From Platanthera guangdongensis (taxonomy: Eukaryota; Streptophyta; Magnoliopsida; Asparagales; Orchidaceae), in NCBI GenBank assembly GCA_039583875.1, contig CM077152.1, positions 22,109,538 to 22,173,537 of the forward strand: a stretch of DNA of 64,000 bases, in the 5' to 3' direction. Position numbers and translations under genes: made by a program. The notes under the pieces were generated by a model, which saw only the letters and a program-made list of their open reading frames with translations, was not told the origin of the DNA and did no database searches. This document shows positions 21,345-32,953 of this stretch, one piece after another; position 1 is the stretch's first letter, and the number at the start of each line of letters is the position of its first letter.

Positions 21345-21560
21345 CCCTCCTCCTTCCTCTTCTTCTTCCTCCTCTTCTTTTTCTAGCGGACCTTCCTTTT
21401 ATCCCCTGCAGAACGAATCAAAATTGTAGATTTCAATCTCCTCCATTTTGCCCCCCTTCTTCCTCCTCACCTTTTTGTTCTTTTCTTTCTTCCTCCTCTT
21501 CTTTGTCTTCTTCTTCCTTCCTTTCTTCTGCCCCTTCTTCCTCATCTTCTACTTCTTCTA
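21345..21560. repeat. long polypyrimidine tract (TTC/TCC-rich)
   Basis: About 200 bp almost purely pyrimidine on the plus strand, interrupted around 21390-21460. Serine/proline-rich reading frames through it are compositional artefacts. Confidence 0.8.
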
Positions 21561-21889
21561 ATTTAGGCTAGTTAGGCTCTTAACATCATTTAGTTTTGCT
21601 AATTTGATGTGTTGTTGCTAAATTTATTTGTCATTGTTGTGATTAATGTGTTCATAAATGTAGCTTTGCTTCCATCTTCTAGCTTTCATACATGTAGTTG
21701 TACTTCCATCTTGGATCATTGTTGTGTAGATAGTGCTCTTTTTGCTTCCAATTTATGTAGATAGTGATAGTCTTGTTTAGTTCAATGTTATGTAAATAAT
21801 ACTTTTCTTGGTCCAATGTCACCATAGCATCTTGTATTATATGCTTTTTAGCTTACATATGCTTATGTAAGAAGGAAATAATAATTATT

Positions 21890-22497
21890 AAAGCATGTGT
21901 CTTGACGATGCTTGTAGTAGTGAGTGTTTTAAATATCTTGGATCGATAGTTCAAAAAGGACGGAGGTATTGATAAAGAAGTGGGGAGGCGCGTCAGGGAT
22001 CTTATGTGATCGTAAAATACCACTAAAACTTAAGGACAAGCTTTACCGTACTGCAATTAGACCTGCGATGTTTTATGGTTCTGTGTGTTGGGCAGTGAAT
22101 TGTGTACATGAGCAAAAAATGGGAGTTGTGGAGATGAGAATGCTCAGGTGGATTTGTGGACACACGAGATTGGATAAAATTAGGAATGAAAGTGTCAGGG
22201 ATAAGACAATGGTAGCACCAATTTCAGAGAAAATGCGAGAAGCTCGTCTAAGATGGTTTGGACACGTACAAAGGAGACCATTAGAGGCACCTATTAGGCG
22301 TTGTGAGAGTCTAGTCACTTGACATGTTAGACGAGGGAGGGGTAGAGCAATAAAGACTTGAAATGAAACTGTAAGGAAAGACATGATGTACTTAGGCATT
22401 AGTGAAATTATGACAAAAGATAGGGTACAATGACGACAAAGGATCCATATAGCCGACCCCACTATACCGGGGATAAAGGCTTGAGTGTTGTTGTTGT
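21890..22497 (+). mobile_element. 5'-truncated LINE 3' end (RTE-like)
   Basis: Translation begins ECFKYLGSIVQKDGGID, then shifts frame into GASGILCDRKIPLKLKDK, CWAVNCVHEQK, VVEMRMLRWICGHTRLDKI and RLRWFGHVQRRP, the conserved C-terminal region downstream of the reverse transcriptase of plant LINEs. It ends with GCCGACCCCACTATACC, GGGATAAAGGCTTGAG and a (TTG)n tail at 22487-22497, the short-repeat 3' end typical of RTE-type elements. At least one frameshift and a stop (22321) make it inactive. Confidence 0.8.
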
Positions 22498-22779
22498 CAC
22501 TGAGTAGAGGCACAAGTCTAAATATATTTTCTCAGTGTGGTACGATTAGAACATACGCATCCAACCCAAAATTAATCCCATCTATATTAAAGAGGCTCGA
22601 GATGTATAATAAGTGCTAGATATTACTTGAGTTGTCCAACTTGATTATATTTTAAACAGTCTTTTACGCGTAAATTCCCCGATAAATCTGTGGCGCCCTA
22701 TTCTCAACTTTCCATTTACTCGATACAGTTTTTATTTATATTAGCTGTTTCCTTCTAAAAATTGGGGTAAATATCATGC

Positions 22780-22948
22780 TCCGTTTGGCACGGCGGTGGG
22801 CGGTGGCAATCATGAACACGATAGTTATAAAATGTCGTTCGTGAATACCCAACCTCATCTAAGGAACTTCATCCACTTTATGCTCAAACTAGTACTATTT
22901 TTTTCGTGGTGGTTGTAATAGTTATCCTGCCAAAGGTACATTTTATGA
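22780..22948 (+). repeat. dispersed repeat DR1, copy 2
   Basis: Starts CTCCGTTTGGCACGGCGG and contains GTCGTTCGTGAATACCCAAC then CTAAGGAACTTCATCC, matching the other three DR1 copies at about 75-80% by eye. Confidence 0.7.
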
Positions 22949-23180
22949 CTGCAGTGTTTTTGTCCAAACTCACCGGAGCAAAAACGTAAAATGCGCCTTA
23001 ATGTTTGTGATTCCGGTTGTATGGCTAGTGAAAGTACAAACATATAAAGTGTGTTGTTATATACAGGTAATCTTTAGTTATGTGCAGTACAAATATAAAT
23101 GTAGACTAAACTAAAGGATCATAGGAAGCTGTGAACCCGTAAAAATTTGACGTGCACATAATCATTATGTAATTAAACTT

Positions 23181-24177
23181 GGGTATTGTTATTTATACAC
23201 TCATTTTGGATATTTGACACCCAAAATATGCAAAATTTTGGGTGTTTTTTTTAAACCAGAAAATGATATTTATACCCAAAGTCGCCGAACCCTAATCGCA
23301 TTTTCCCGCATACCCCGCGTTCCTCCGCCGCTCGCACGCTCCCAGCGGTGTTCTTCCCCGACCGTCGCAGGTTTCCGTCTTCATTTCCGCGGCTCGCCTC
23401 CTTCCTAGGCTCGCCTCCTTCCTCCCTCGCAGGTTTCCATCTTCATTTCTGCGGCTCGCCTCCTTCCTCCCTCGCAGGTTTCTCCTTCTCCCTCGCTCAA
23501 CGATTAGGGTTTTAGGAACTGAGCCGGGTTCTAATTTCTCGATTAGTTTGTATACTTGATGATTTCAGATTATTGTTGAGTGCGCTTATGTTGATCTGCT
23601 TAGTTGATTGGATTTCCGGGCGTTTGATGGGATTGGATTGAAGATTCTCTGGTTTCGTGCGGTTTTGGCTTTGATTGTTGTTAGACTTATTTAGTAATTT
23701 TACTTTTCCGATTGTTACAAGAGAGAGCAGTACTTTGGGAACTTGCATGAATTTCTTGTTTGGACATAATTTTGTTCTGATTCTGTAGCAATTAGCTGGA
23801 TGTCATTGTGAGGACGCTTAAATTAGTATTGTTTGTGCCCCACTGGAGTCCATTGTTTTTGTCACGATTAGGGTTACTTTTGTTCATACTTGTGATGTAC
23901 ATGTGGATAAAACATAAATACTTTACATGAGTTGGGTTATAACAACTATAGAACATTTAGAGCACATTAATTACTATTTCGAAAATATTGTTTTGATGTT
24001 ATAACAACTATAGAACACAGCATGCACATTTTGGAAATGTTTTTTGGATGTTAGATATGCAAAAAAAATATTCTCATGTTTGGGTACGATTATCATATAT
24101 GGGTACAAATATCAGCTTTGAGTACAAATATCCATGAGTTACAAATATCCGTTTATGAGATATAAATAACAATGCCC
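23181..24177. mobile_element. 997-bp TIR DNA transposon, 8-bp TSD, with captured gene-like 5' segment
   Basis: Left end GGGTATTGTTATTTATAC; inverted right end GGGCATTGTTATTTATAT (16 of 18 identical). TTAAACTT is duplicated exactly on both sides (23173-23180 and 24178-24185). The interior has no transposase. From about 23280 to 23510 it is GC-rich with a doubled GGCTCGCCTCCTTCC motif and ends with AGGGTTTTAGG, followed by T-rich, intron-like sequence, which is the look of a plant first exon and 5' UTR intron. Subterminal repeats of ACAAATATCC occur near 24100-24160. The 8-bp TSD suggests hAT; the GGG-type end also recalls Mutator-like elements. Confidence 0.8.
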
Positions 24178-24849
24178 TTAAACTTGCACACAGCTGAAGA
24201 AGTTGCAAGTAATATGATACCTTCTGTCCTTCTCTAGGCAGCGATTAATTGACGGGGACATAATTTATTAATATCATGATGGTGGAAAATAATATAGTTT
24301 AGTTATAAACATTTTGCAATTATTATAATTTATAACTACTGACTTTTCTCTTCCCTCTCACGTCAATTGAATTTGAACATACAGGAGCAACTAGTTTTTT
24401 GTGTGGGATAATACATAGCCCTGGGATTTGTAATCCTACGGTGGAGATTTTTTGAGAAAATATTGGCTTAGGTCGTATTGAAATACGATCATATTTTTGA
24501 TCAATTACACTTAAAAAAATCATGCTTGAAGAAAGTGATGGTCTGATAACGTATCATGCATGTTGATCTTTGGTGTGTTACACGCACGAACAATTTTTTT
24601 ATACATGCGGGCTCAAGTACTGGACCACAAATCTGATCTGGTAACATTATGATTAGCCCACATGGCTGTTCCAATCCGATTTTATTTTTTGCAGGCCGTG
24701 TGGTTCTATATCTATTGTGATTAGCACATATTTGCACACAATTTTGATGTACTTAGCCCAAGCCAAAACAAATATCACATTTAGAACTGTAAAAGTGGTG
24801 TAGGTGTGAAAACTTAACACTTATTATGAAGAAATAACATTGGCCCCGT
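24178..24849. other. intergenic, nothing recognised
   Basis: AT-rich DNA between the TIR element and the LINE. Short reading frames show no motif. Confidence 0.5.
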
Positions 24850-25603
24850 CGAATTCGGGCTCAGCTCATCTTTTATGCATCGAAAATTAGTATTTCACGA
24901 CCAGCCTGAGAGAGTAATCTGACCTTCCAACCCGCTCAAATTTTATCTTTAATATATCGAAAACATGTCAGATAGTTCCTCCCCATCATAGCTGGAACAC
25001 ACATGTACAACTCATGTTGTGGGCGGCACACGACCCCTAATGTCGCAGCAATGTCCATGGCAAAAGATGGTGAAGCCAAGTGACTAAACACCACATATGA
25101 TTTTGAGAGGTTTATGGACAATTGTGGTGCCACTGCAAAAACAAACAATTAAGTCAAAAATTGCCATAGCCGCCTCCTTGTAGCAATAGAGAAAATCAAG
25201 GTATCATCTGCAAAGAGCATATATGAGAGATCCGGACGCTAACGGTCAAATCATGACACCCACAATATAGCCCAACTCCTCTGATCGGCGCAGCAACCAA
25301 GTAACTCAAGACGAAACAGAAATAAATATGAGGGTGAGTCCCCCACCAAAGGAACTTTTTTTGGCTAAGGGAAGTGTTTTCGGAGGAAGGAACGCTGCCC
25401 ATTAGTCAAGTCCTTGGATGCACTTTTAGAAGGCGTGTTTTTTTTATATAGAAAAATGGCTGGTGTTGAATTTGAGAATTGATGGCTTGAATTTCACCTG
25501 GTCCCAAAAAAAAAACTTTATCCATTCCTAAAAAATATTCATTTCTCCAAGGTTTTCGAATATTCACCCCCCCCCCCCATGACGAGATCAAGGAGGAAAT
25601 CGT
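24850..25603 (-). mobile_element. L1-like LINE RT fragment, part 2 (C-terminal side)
   Basis: Minus strand. It continues from 32954-33150 across the inserted element G. The reading frame pieces contain the RT active-site motif FADDTLIFS (about 25220-25190), SYLVAAPIRG, INLSKSYVVFSH, RYIKDKI and AGREILI, in the order of plant L1-type reverse transcriptases. Several stops and frameshifts, including a C-run at 25567-25579. It is interrupted at 25599-25603 (ATCGT) by element G. Confidence 0.8.
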
Positions 25604-26387
25604 TGTTGGGAATGCGAGCAACCAATCCCGACCAGAGCATCTGTTTTAATTTTTGAGCGAGCAACCTGTGCGACCGCGTTCAGCGGTATGCAAGCGGAAA
25701 CAACAATACAATACGGAAATAAAAGGAACAAAAACACAGAAAAGCACACAGAGAATTTTTACGTGGAAAATCCAACTTAGGCGAAAAACCACGGGACGAT
25801 CGGAGTCCAACCCGGAAAGCCTCCACTAAAAGTGTGTGATAAACACACGCACGGATTACATGCTTTCCCTCCACCGATCCACAAAGGATCTCCACCAGCT
25901 TCACACTACACAATACAATAAATAACAACAAAAAAACTGCAAGTTACCGACAGCGGCGGATGAGACGATTACACAAATCCTCTCCAAGATGCCTCTTCGA
26001 ATCCTTGCCAATATCTGCTCTAGATCCAATCCGTGTAGGCGAAGTACTCTTTGTCAACGTCGTACAACGACGTTCGAAAACTCTCCCAAACTAAGACGAT
26101 TGCCGCAAAAGCCTCTCTGGATCTTTCAATGCTTGAGTTTGGAGAGAAGTGGATACCTTACCTCTCCTCCTTCATCCCTATTTATAGGTTCAAAATCAAG
26201 GAGGTAGGTGTGGTAGATGACATGTGGATGAAGCTTCATGAAGCTTCCATCGGTCAAAAACACATGTCATTTGACATGAAGCTTCCTTTGGACAATTTCC
26301 TGGAAGCTTCCTTTAAGAGCACATGTTGAATTCCAGGTCAAAAATGGCTAATCCTCTTTCATACTTAGGAGAAAATTTATCTTAACA
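25604..26387 (-). repeat. 3' LTR of element G
   Basis: 784 bp, TGTTAAGATAAA...CCCAACA on the minus strand, with a TATA box CTATAAATA at 26187-26179. GAAGCTTC repeats lie in U3 (about 26228-26312). Confidence 0.88.
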
Positions 26388-26585
26388 AATCTCCCCATTT
26401 TCGACTAAGTGAAGAAAGTTTGTCATTCTGATAATCTTCCCCAGAGTCTTTAATTTGCCTCCCGCCAGGTCCTCCATCAATATGTCTCTACATTTGATCA
26501 GCAACACCAAATTCGAGTTAATGAGACTCGAACTCAACAGTTTTTTCCACAAAGGACGGGAACTGTACCCAACAAATCTCCTCCT

Positions 26586-29356
26586 TCACATCGAGGTGGA
26601 AGAAACCGCCATCCCGGCGATTCTAACGCAATGCTCGAACTTCCCCCTTGGCACAGTTTTGGTCAGCATGTCTGCCCCGTTGTCATCCGTGTGTACCTTC
26701 TGAAGATCAAGCTCCTTCTGCTCCAGGACATCTCGTATCCAATGATACCGAGTGTCGATGTGCTTCGACCTCGAGTGGAACGTGGGGTTCTTCCCCAGGT
26801 GAATAGCGCTCTGACTGTCACACAGGAGTGTGTATCGGTCCTGAGTGAATCCAAGTTCTTTGATGAACCTCTTCATCCAGAGTAACTCCTTCCCAGCCTC
26901 AGTGACCGCAATGAACTCAGCCTCCGTGGTGGACAGTGCAACGCACTTCTGCAGCCTCGACGCCCACGAGACAGCTCCCCCTGCAAATAGAATCAAGTAC
27001 CCTGACGTCGACCTCCTGGAATCCACATCTCCAGCCATGTCCGCATCAGTGTAGCCCAACAACTCTGGCTCACTGTCTCCAAATCTCAACGTCAAGTCTG
27101 AAGTCCCTTGCAGGTATCTCAGTATCCACTTTACTGCGCTCCAATGCTCTCTCCCAGGATTGGAGAGAAATCTACTGACTGTCCCAACGGCATGCGCAAT
27201 ATCTGGCCGCGTACACACTATCGCATATATAAGGCTTCCAACTGCAGATGCAAACGGAACTTTTTGCATATCCTCGATCCCCTCGGGTGTGCTGGGGCAC
27301 TGATCAGCGGTAAGCCTGAAGTGAGCTGCAAGAGGCACGCTCACCTTCTTTGCCGGATCCATATCAAACCTCTGCAGCACTTTGCGGATGTACCGCTCCT
27401 GTGATAACCAAAGAAGTCTGGCTCCCCTGTCTCTGCGAATGTGCATCCCTAAAATGGTCTTCGCAGCACCCAGATCCTTCATCTCAAAAGTGGAACTCAA
27501 CTGCCGCTTCAACTCAGCAATGCGAGCAGTGTTCCTCCCTACGATCAACATATCGTCCACGTACAACAGCAGAATGACGAAGTCCTCTGAAGCATACTGT
27601 TTGATGAACACGCAGTGGTCAAGGGTGGTCCTCCTGAAGTCGATCTCCCCCCATAAAGGAATCAAACTTCCTATACCATTGCCGCGGGGCCTGCTTCAGG
27701 CCATATAGACTCTTCTGCAAGCGGCACACCAGACCTTCCTTCCCTCTGACACTGAAACCCTCAGGCTGCTCCATGTATAGCTCCTCCTCAAGATCGCCAT
27801 GCAGAAAGGCGGTCTTGACATCCATCTGCTCTATCTCCAAGTCTAGCCTCGCAGCGAGGCCGAGTACAACACGAATAGATGACATCTTCACCACAGGCGA
27901 GAAGATCTCATCGAAGTCGACACCCTGCCGCTGTCCAAAACCTTTCACCACCAGCCTGACCTTGTATCTGGGAGGTGTGGAGGAGTCTCCCTGCTTCACC
28001 CTGAAGATCCATCGATTCTTCAAGGCCTTCTTGCCCTTAGGCAATCTCACCAGGTCATACGTGTGGTTCTTCTGCAGCGACTGCATCTCCTCCTGCATAG
28101 CAACCATCCACTGACGCTTCTTGGTGCTCTCCACAGCCTCGTCATAACTCTCAGGCTCCCCCGCATCAGTCAGCAGTATGAACTCTGATGCAGAATATCT
28201 AGCGGACGGGTGCCTGGTCCGATCTGACCTCCGCAGGGCAGGCTCAGGTGTCGGGGCAGGCACATCATCAGTAATGTCCTCAGCAACTCCTGGTTCACCA
28301 TCAGTGGTGATATCATGATCCGGAAGGGTATCAGTACCCTGTGCTGGCACAGGCTCAATAGCCTCCTCAGTGTCATCAACTCCAACCATAGGTAATTCTG
28401 TAGTAGTGCGAGAATCAACCTCAGACTCAACAGTCCCCTCAGGATCACCAACAGTCTGATCCTCACAGAAAACAGCATCACGGCTACGTACAAGCTTCTT
28501 CTCAACTGGATCAAAGAATCTGTACCCGAACTCTCCACTATAGCCGTACCCCAAGAAAATGCACTGCCGGGTCTTTGAATCCAACTTTGATCTCTCGTCC
28601 CTGGGGACGTGTACAAAGGCTTTGCAGCCAAATACCCGCAAGTGACTGTAAGAGGGGTCTTTCCCATACCAGACCCTATCTGGGACATCCTCCCGCAACG
28701 CTGAGCTCGGCGAGAGGTTGATGACATGCGCTGCAGTAAGAAGAGCCTCGCCCCAAAACATCCCTGGCAGCTTTGACTCAGATAGCATGCACTGAATCCT
28801 CTCCAGTAGTGTCTGATTCATCCTCTCAGCTATGTCATTCAGCTGCGGCGTCTTCGGTGGGGTCTTCTCATGTCGGATGTCATGGTCTCTACAGTACTCG
28901 TCAAACGGACCAATGTACTCTCCCCCGTTGTCAAACCTGATGCATCTCAGCCTCTTCCCAGACTGTCTCTCCACCTCAGCGTGGAATCTCCTAAAAGTAT
29001 CGAGGACCTGATCTTTGGTCTTGATAGCATAGACCCAAAGCTTCCTCGAATGATCGTCGATGAAGGTAACGAAGTACAAAGCTCCTCCTCTAGTGTGGAC
29101 CTTCAGAGGTCCGCAAACATCTGTATGAACCAGCTCCAAAGGCTCCGATCTCCTGGTGGACGTGTGGCTCTGGAATGAAATCCTGTTTTGCTTCACAGCC
29201 ATGCAATGGTCACACCTTTCCAAAAGATCACCAGAAATGTCACTAATGAGCTTTTTCTTCGCCAGGCATCCCAAACCCTTCTGGCTAATGTGTGCCAGCC
29301 TCCTGTGCCATAAGGAAGTGGATGCCTCATCCCTGACGGAGTTGGCCTGAGCAGCT
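26586..29356 (-). pseudogene. copia integrase-RT-RNase H of element G (one frameshift)
   Basis: Minus strand. Gag-pre-integrase WHRRLAHISQKGLG (about 29300), CxxC finger CDHC, integrase catalytic residues in HTDVCGPL, FDNGGEY and IAERMNQT, then SHLRVFGCKAFVHV, a linker, RT (NRWIFRVKQG, MDVKTAFLHGDL, QSLYGLKQ-type motif) and YVDDM at about 27559-27545. RNase H has TEAEF, LLCDSQSAI and KHIDTRYHW and ends at 26586. One frameshift near 27640 (a C-run in the plus strand, CCCCCCAT) separates integrase-RT from the rest of RT-RNase H. Otherwise the frames are open for 551 and 359 codons, so this is one of the youngest coding regions here. Confidence 0.88.
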
Positions 29357-29361
29357 TCAGG

Positions 29362-30590
29362 TGATGACGACAGTGATGGTGACGGTGATGGCGACGGTGA
29401 TGGCGACGGTGATGGCGACGGTGATGACGACGGCCACCAGGACGGCCAACTTGGGAATGACTATGTTGAAGATGTGCCGACAAAGGACGTGCGACGTCGT
29501 AGCGGTCATGGTTACAAGCTTCGCCCTCGCAACAAGACTCATATTTGATATTTTAGCTTTGGTGTGCTAATAGCCGTTTCATGATGGCTCTTTAAAAAAA
29601 AACTTTATTTAATTTCTGCATTTTCTTTATGTGGTGTGCCTTTAGCCACTTGTTATTTTCTTTGAGATGTAAGCCTATATAAGGCCTTGAACTTTTCATT
29701 TGATGGTAGAATGAAATTGAAATCAAAAGTTGAATTTTGCCAACCCTAATTTTTCCCTCTCTTCTTCTCCTAGCCGCCCCCCTCTTTCTTCCTTCCTCCA
29801 AACCGCCGGCCTCAAGGCTCCCTCTTTCAAGAGTTTGGCCATCTCCTCTCTCCCCCTTGCTCTCGGCCGCCCCCTTCTCTTTAGCGCTCGGCGACTCTCC
29901 TCTCCCTCTTGCTCACGGCCACCCGAGATCCTCTCTCTCCAAGGATACTTTGGCCCATGCATGAGAGGTTGTTTGCAAGGAAAAAGATAGGGGTTTCCTC
30001 CACGGCGTGAAGTGAAGGAGATTAGCACGTTCGTCATCCGTAGCGCGCTTCCCGTGGACTTTCAACGGAGGAGCGATCAAACTTGGTGGATCCACGCATC
30101 ACGGATCTACAAATCCGAGAGGGGTAACGAAAATTTCTACCAAGAGTTTTCTTTCTCTAGATAGTTCTTGTGGTGGACGAATTTTGCGTTATTTTCCGAT
30201 TCGTTTTTCTTCGTGGTTAATCCCCTAATAGATCGGTATTTTTTCGTTTGGATTTCCGAAAGATTCGTAAGAGGATTGGCGATCCTCGTTATCTTTTTGT
30301 TGGGATAGATCCTACCATCTTTCGAATCATTTTGTTTTTGGTGGATCTATTTTGGTACAACCCAAAAGCTCGTTCGGGATCAAGATTATCCCATTTAGCC
30401 GGAAAGAGTTTGGCCTATAGCCAACACTCGATCTATTTGCGGAACGGCAATCCGTATCGTTAGCGCGAGCGATAAATAAAATAATTGTTGTGGCTGCGTT
30501 TTCGTCAACGTGTGGAATAGAGAGCGTTGAGAGTTGCGAGCGTCGTCGTCACGCCGTCCGTGTAGGATCTTTTAGGACGGGCCTACATCA
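29362..30590 (+). mobile_element. solo LTR (1,229 bp) with TSD TCAGG, carrying the end of an ORF
   Basis: Starts TGATGACGACAG (29362), ends GGGCCTACATCA (30590). TCAGG is present at 29357-29361 and 30591-30595. TATA box CTATATAAGG at 29671-29680. The first 187 bp encode, in frame from 29363, an acidic DDDSDGDGDGDG stretch and a basic tail ending GYKLRPRNKTHI with a stop at 29546-29548. This looks like the C terminus of a protein whose ORF ran from the internal region into the LTR. It lies in element G between protease and integrase. Family unknown. Confidence 0.82.
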
Positions 30591-30595
30591 TCAGG

Positions 30596-31835
30596 TCTCC
30601 CCTCCATGTAGTACAGTCCAGAATCTCTGTAGCCCCTGGCCATCACAAGTGATCCCCTGATCAGCTTCCAGAAGTCTCCTCCAAAGACACTCAGGTGTCC
30701 TTCATCTCCAAGTCTGCCAACAGATATCAGATTGAAACGGATGTCTGGCACATGTCGTACATCCCTCAGAACTAGTAGGGCTCCAGTGCTTGTCTTCAAA
30801 TGCATGTCTCCACGCCCAAGTACCTTAGACGTATCCCCATTGCCCATCCTCAACACCCCACAGTCATGAGTGGTGTAAGTGGCAAACAGCTCCTTGTTGT
30901 GGGAGACATGCGCAGAGGCTCCAGAGTCAACGATCCAGCATCGGTCATCACACGAGAGTGCAGCCATGACGTCGTCGCCAATAATAATGATGTCGTCCTC
31001 CTTAGTTGAAATGGTGGCTGCGGTATGACCCTCATCTTTGCCCTCAGTGGCAATCCCCTTCTTCTGATCGTTCTTCAACGAGTAGCAGAATTTCTTGATG
31101 TGACCCTTCTTATGACAGTAGTGGCATTCCACGTTCTGATAACGTGACTTCGACTTGCCCCTACTCTGACTCCTGTCCTCCTTCCTTCCTCGGCTCTTAC
31201 TCCTTCCTCTCCCCATGGACTCAGTAAAGAGAACGTCAGCTCGTGAAGAAGAGCCTGAAGTCCCCTTAGACTTTCGTCTCACCTCCTCATTCAAGATCCC
31301 ACTCTTGGCGATCTCCATGGAAACAATCCCCTGGGGGGGAAGAATTGATCAGAGAAACTCTGACCATCTCCCAAGAATCTGGAAGTGACTTGAGAAGCCA
31401 CAATGCATTCACCTCGTCTTCGAATGTCACCTTCATAGCAGTGAGACGATCAATAATGCCCTGGAACTCGTTGACATGATCCAAAATAGGAGAGCCCTCC
31501 CGGTATCTGAACTCTCCAAGCTTCTTCAGCAAATATAACTTGTTGATGCCCGTGCTCTTGGCATACAAGGTCTCGAGAGTCTTCCACAGATCCTTTGCAT
31601 CATTGATACTAGCCACATGGTTGTAGACGTTCGGCTCCACGAATCGTCTGATAAACCCACAAAGCTTCCGATGTTCCACCTTCCATTTTGTTGGATCCGT
31701 GTCCTTTGGCATCTCCTCAAAGATAGGAGCATGTCAGCCCTTCACATATATCAGATCCTCTATCAGTAGATGCCACTGGTGATAATTGGCACCATTCAAC
31801 CTTATCATCTGATCCAAACCTGATGATGACTCCAT
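30596..31835 (-). pseudogene. copia gag-protease of element G (one stop, one frameshift)
   Basis: Likely start ATG 31835 (MESSSGLDQMIRLNGANYHQW), then an in-frame TGA after IYVKG, then FEEMPKDTDPTKW, AKDLWKTLETLYAK and LYLLKKLGEFRYREG. A frameshift at a C-run (about 31333-31340) leads into IAKSGILNEEVRRKSK. An RS/K-rich stretch precedes a CCHC knuckle CHYCHKKGHIKKFC, then protease CWIVDSGASAHVSHN and a gag-pre-integrase start ending GLYYMEGRP at the solo-LTR insertion. The order is normal for a Tnt1-like element. Confidence 0.85.
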
Positions 31836-32040
31836 TATGCTCTGCCAACTGGCCGGACCGACCACTGATCTTTGAGTCGACTATCTCAAAGTATGCAGCT
31901 GGAGAGGATAGCCAGCGGGCCAATGGTCGTAAACTATCACTCCCAATTGCACACCCGAGATCCCGATCGACTCGTCCTGAAATCCCAAAGGTCAGCCCGG
32001 TATCTGCTCTGTCACTGAACGGCTCTGACACTCAACCTCG

Positions 32041-32051
32041 CTCTGATACCA
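32041..32051 (-). other. primer binding site of element G
   Basis: TGGTATCAGAG on the minus strand, two bases inside the 5' LTR end at 32054. Confidence 0.85.
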
Positions 32052-32646
32052 CTTGTTGGGAATGCGAGCAACCAATCTCGACCTGAGCACCTGTTTTAAT
32101 TTTTGAGCGAGCAACCTGTGCGACCGCGTTCAGCGGTATGCAAGCGGAAACAACAATATAATACGGAAATAAAAAGGAACAAAAAGCACAGAAAAGCACA
32201 CAGAATTTTTACGTGGAAAACCCAACTTGGGCGAAAAACCACGGGACGATCGGAGTCCAACCCGGAAAGTCTCCACTAAAAGTGTGTGATAAACACACGC
32301 ACGGATTACATGCTTTCCCTCCACCGATCCACAAAGGATCTCCACCAGCTTCACACTACACAATACAATAAATAACAACAGAAAAACTGCAAGTTACCGA
32401 CAGCGGCGGATGAGATGGATTACACAAATCCTCTCCAAGATGCCTCTTCGAATCCTTGCCAATATCTGCTCTAGATCCAATCCGTGTAGGCGAAGTACTC
32501 TTTGTCAACGTCGTACAACGACGTCCGAAAGCTCTCCCAAACTAAGACGATTGCCGCAAAAGCCTCACTGGATCTTTCAATGCTTGAGTTTGGAGAGAAG
32601 TGGATACCTTACCTCTCCTCCTTCATCCCTATTTATAGGTTCAAAA

Positions 32647-32953
32647 GGGGGAGATTTGTTTGTGGAGATCCTTTGTGGATCGGTGGAGGGAAAGCATGTA
32701 ATCCGTGCGTGTGTTTATCACACACTTTTAGTGGAGGCTTTCCGGGTTGGACTCCGATCGTCCCGTGGTTTTTCGCCCAAGTTGGGTTTTCCACGTAAAA
32801 ATTCTCTGTGTGCTTTTCTGTGTTTTTGTTTCTTTTATTTCTGTATTGTATTGTTGTTTCCGCTTGCATACCGCTGAACGCGGTCGCACAGGTTGCTCGC
32901 TCAAAAATTAAAACAGGTGCTCTGGTCGGGATTGGTTGCTCGCATTCCCAACA
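32647..32953 (+). repeat. inverted, U3-deleted LTR copy forming the right end of element G
   Basis: Plus-strand polypurine tract GGGGGAGATT (32647-32656) followed by TGTT, then directly TGTGGAGATCCTTTG and the rest of R-U5 to CCCAACA. It is nearly identical to the complement of 25604-25900 and 32054-32345. About 500 bp of LTR between TGTT and GTGGAGATCC are missing. Confidence 0.88.

Larger units (their letters stand above)
25604..32953 (-). mobile_element. Tnt1/Tork-like copia element G with aberrant inverted right terminus
   Basis: 7,350 bp inserted in a LINE with a perfect TSD ATCGT (25599-25603; 32954-32958). On the minus strand: 5' LTR region from about 32646 to 32054, PBS TGGTATCAGAG (32051-32041), gag, protease, integrase, RT, RNase H, polypurine tract (26398-26388) and 3' LTR 26387-25604 (784 bp). 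The 5' LTR lacks U3. Instead 32647-32953 is a polypurine tract plus a shortened LTR in plus orientation, so both outer ends are U5 ends (TGTTGGGAATGCG and its complement) and the element has about 300-bp terminal inverted repeats. A 1,229-bp solo LTR (29362-30590) interrupts it between protease and integrase. Confidence 0.88.

Noticed and set aside
21181..21429. 82-codon Ser-rich ORF upstream of the LINE tail
   Set aside because: Runs into a polypyrimidine tract; no homology recognised, no promoter signal tied to it.
29741..30095. Frames rich in Leu/Ser/Pro or Arg/Glu in the 29362-30590 insert
   Set aside because: They lie in the leader-like part of a solo LTR downstream of its TATA box; non-coding in context.
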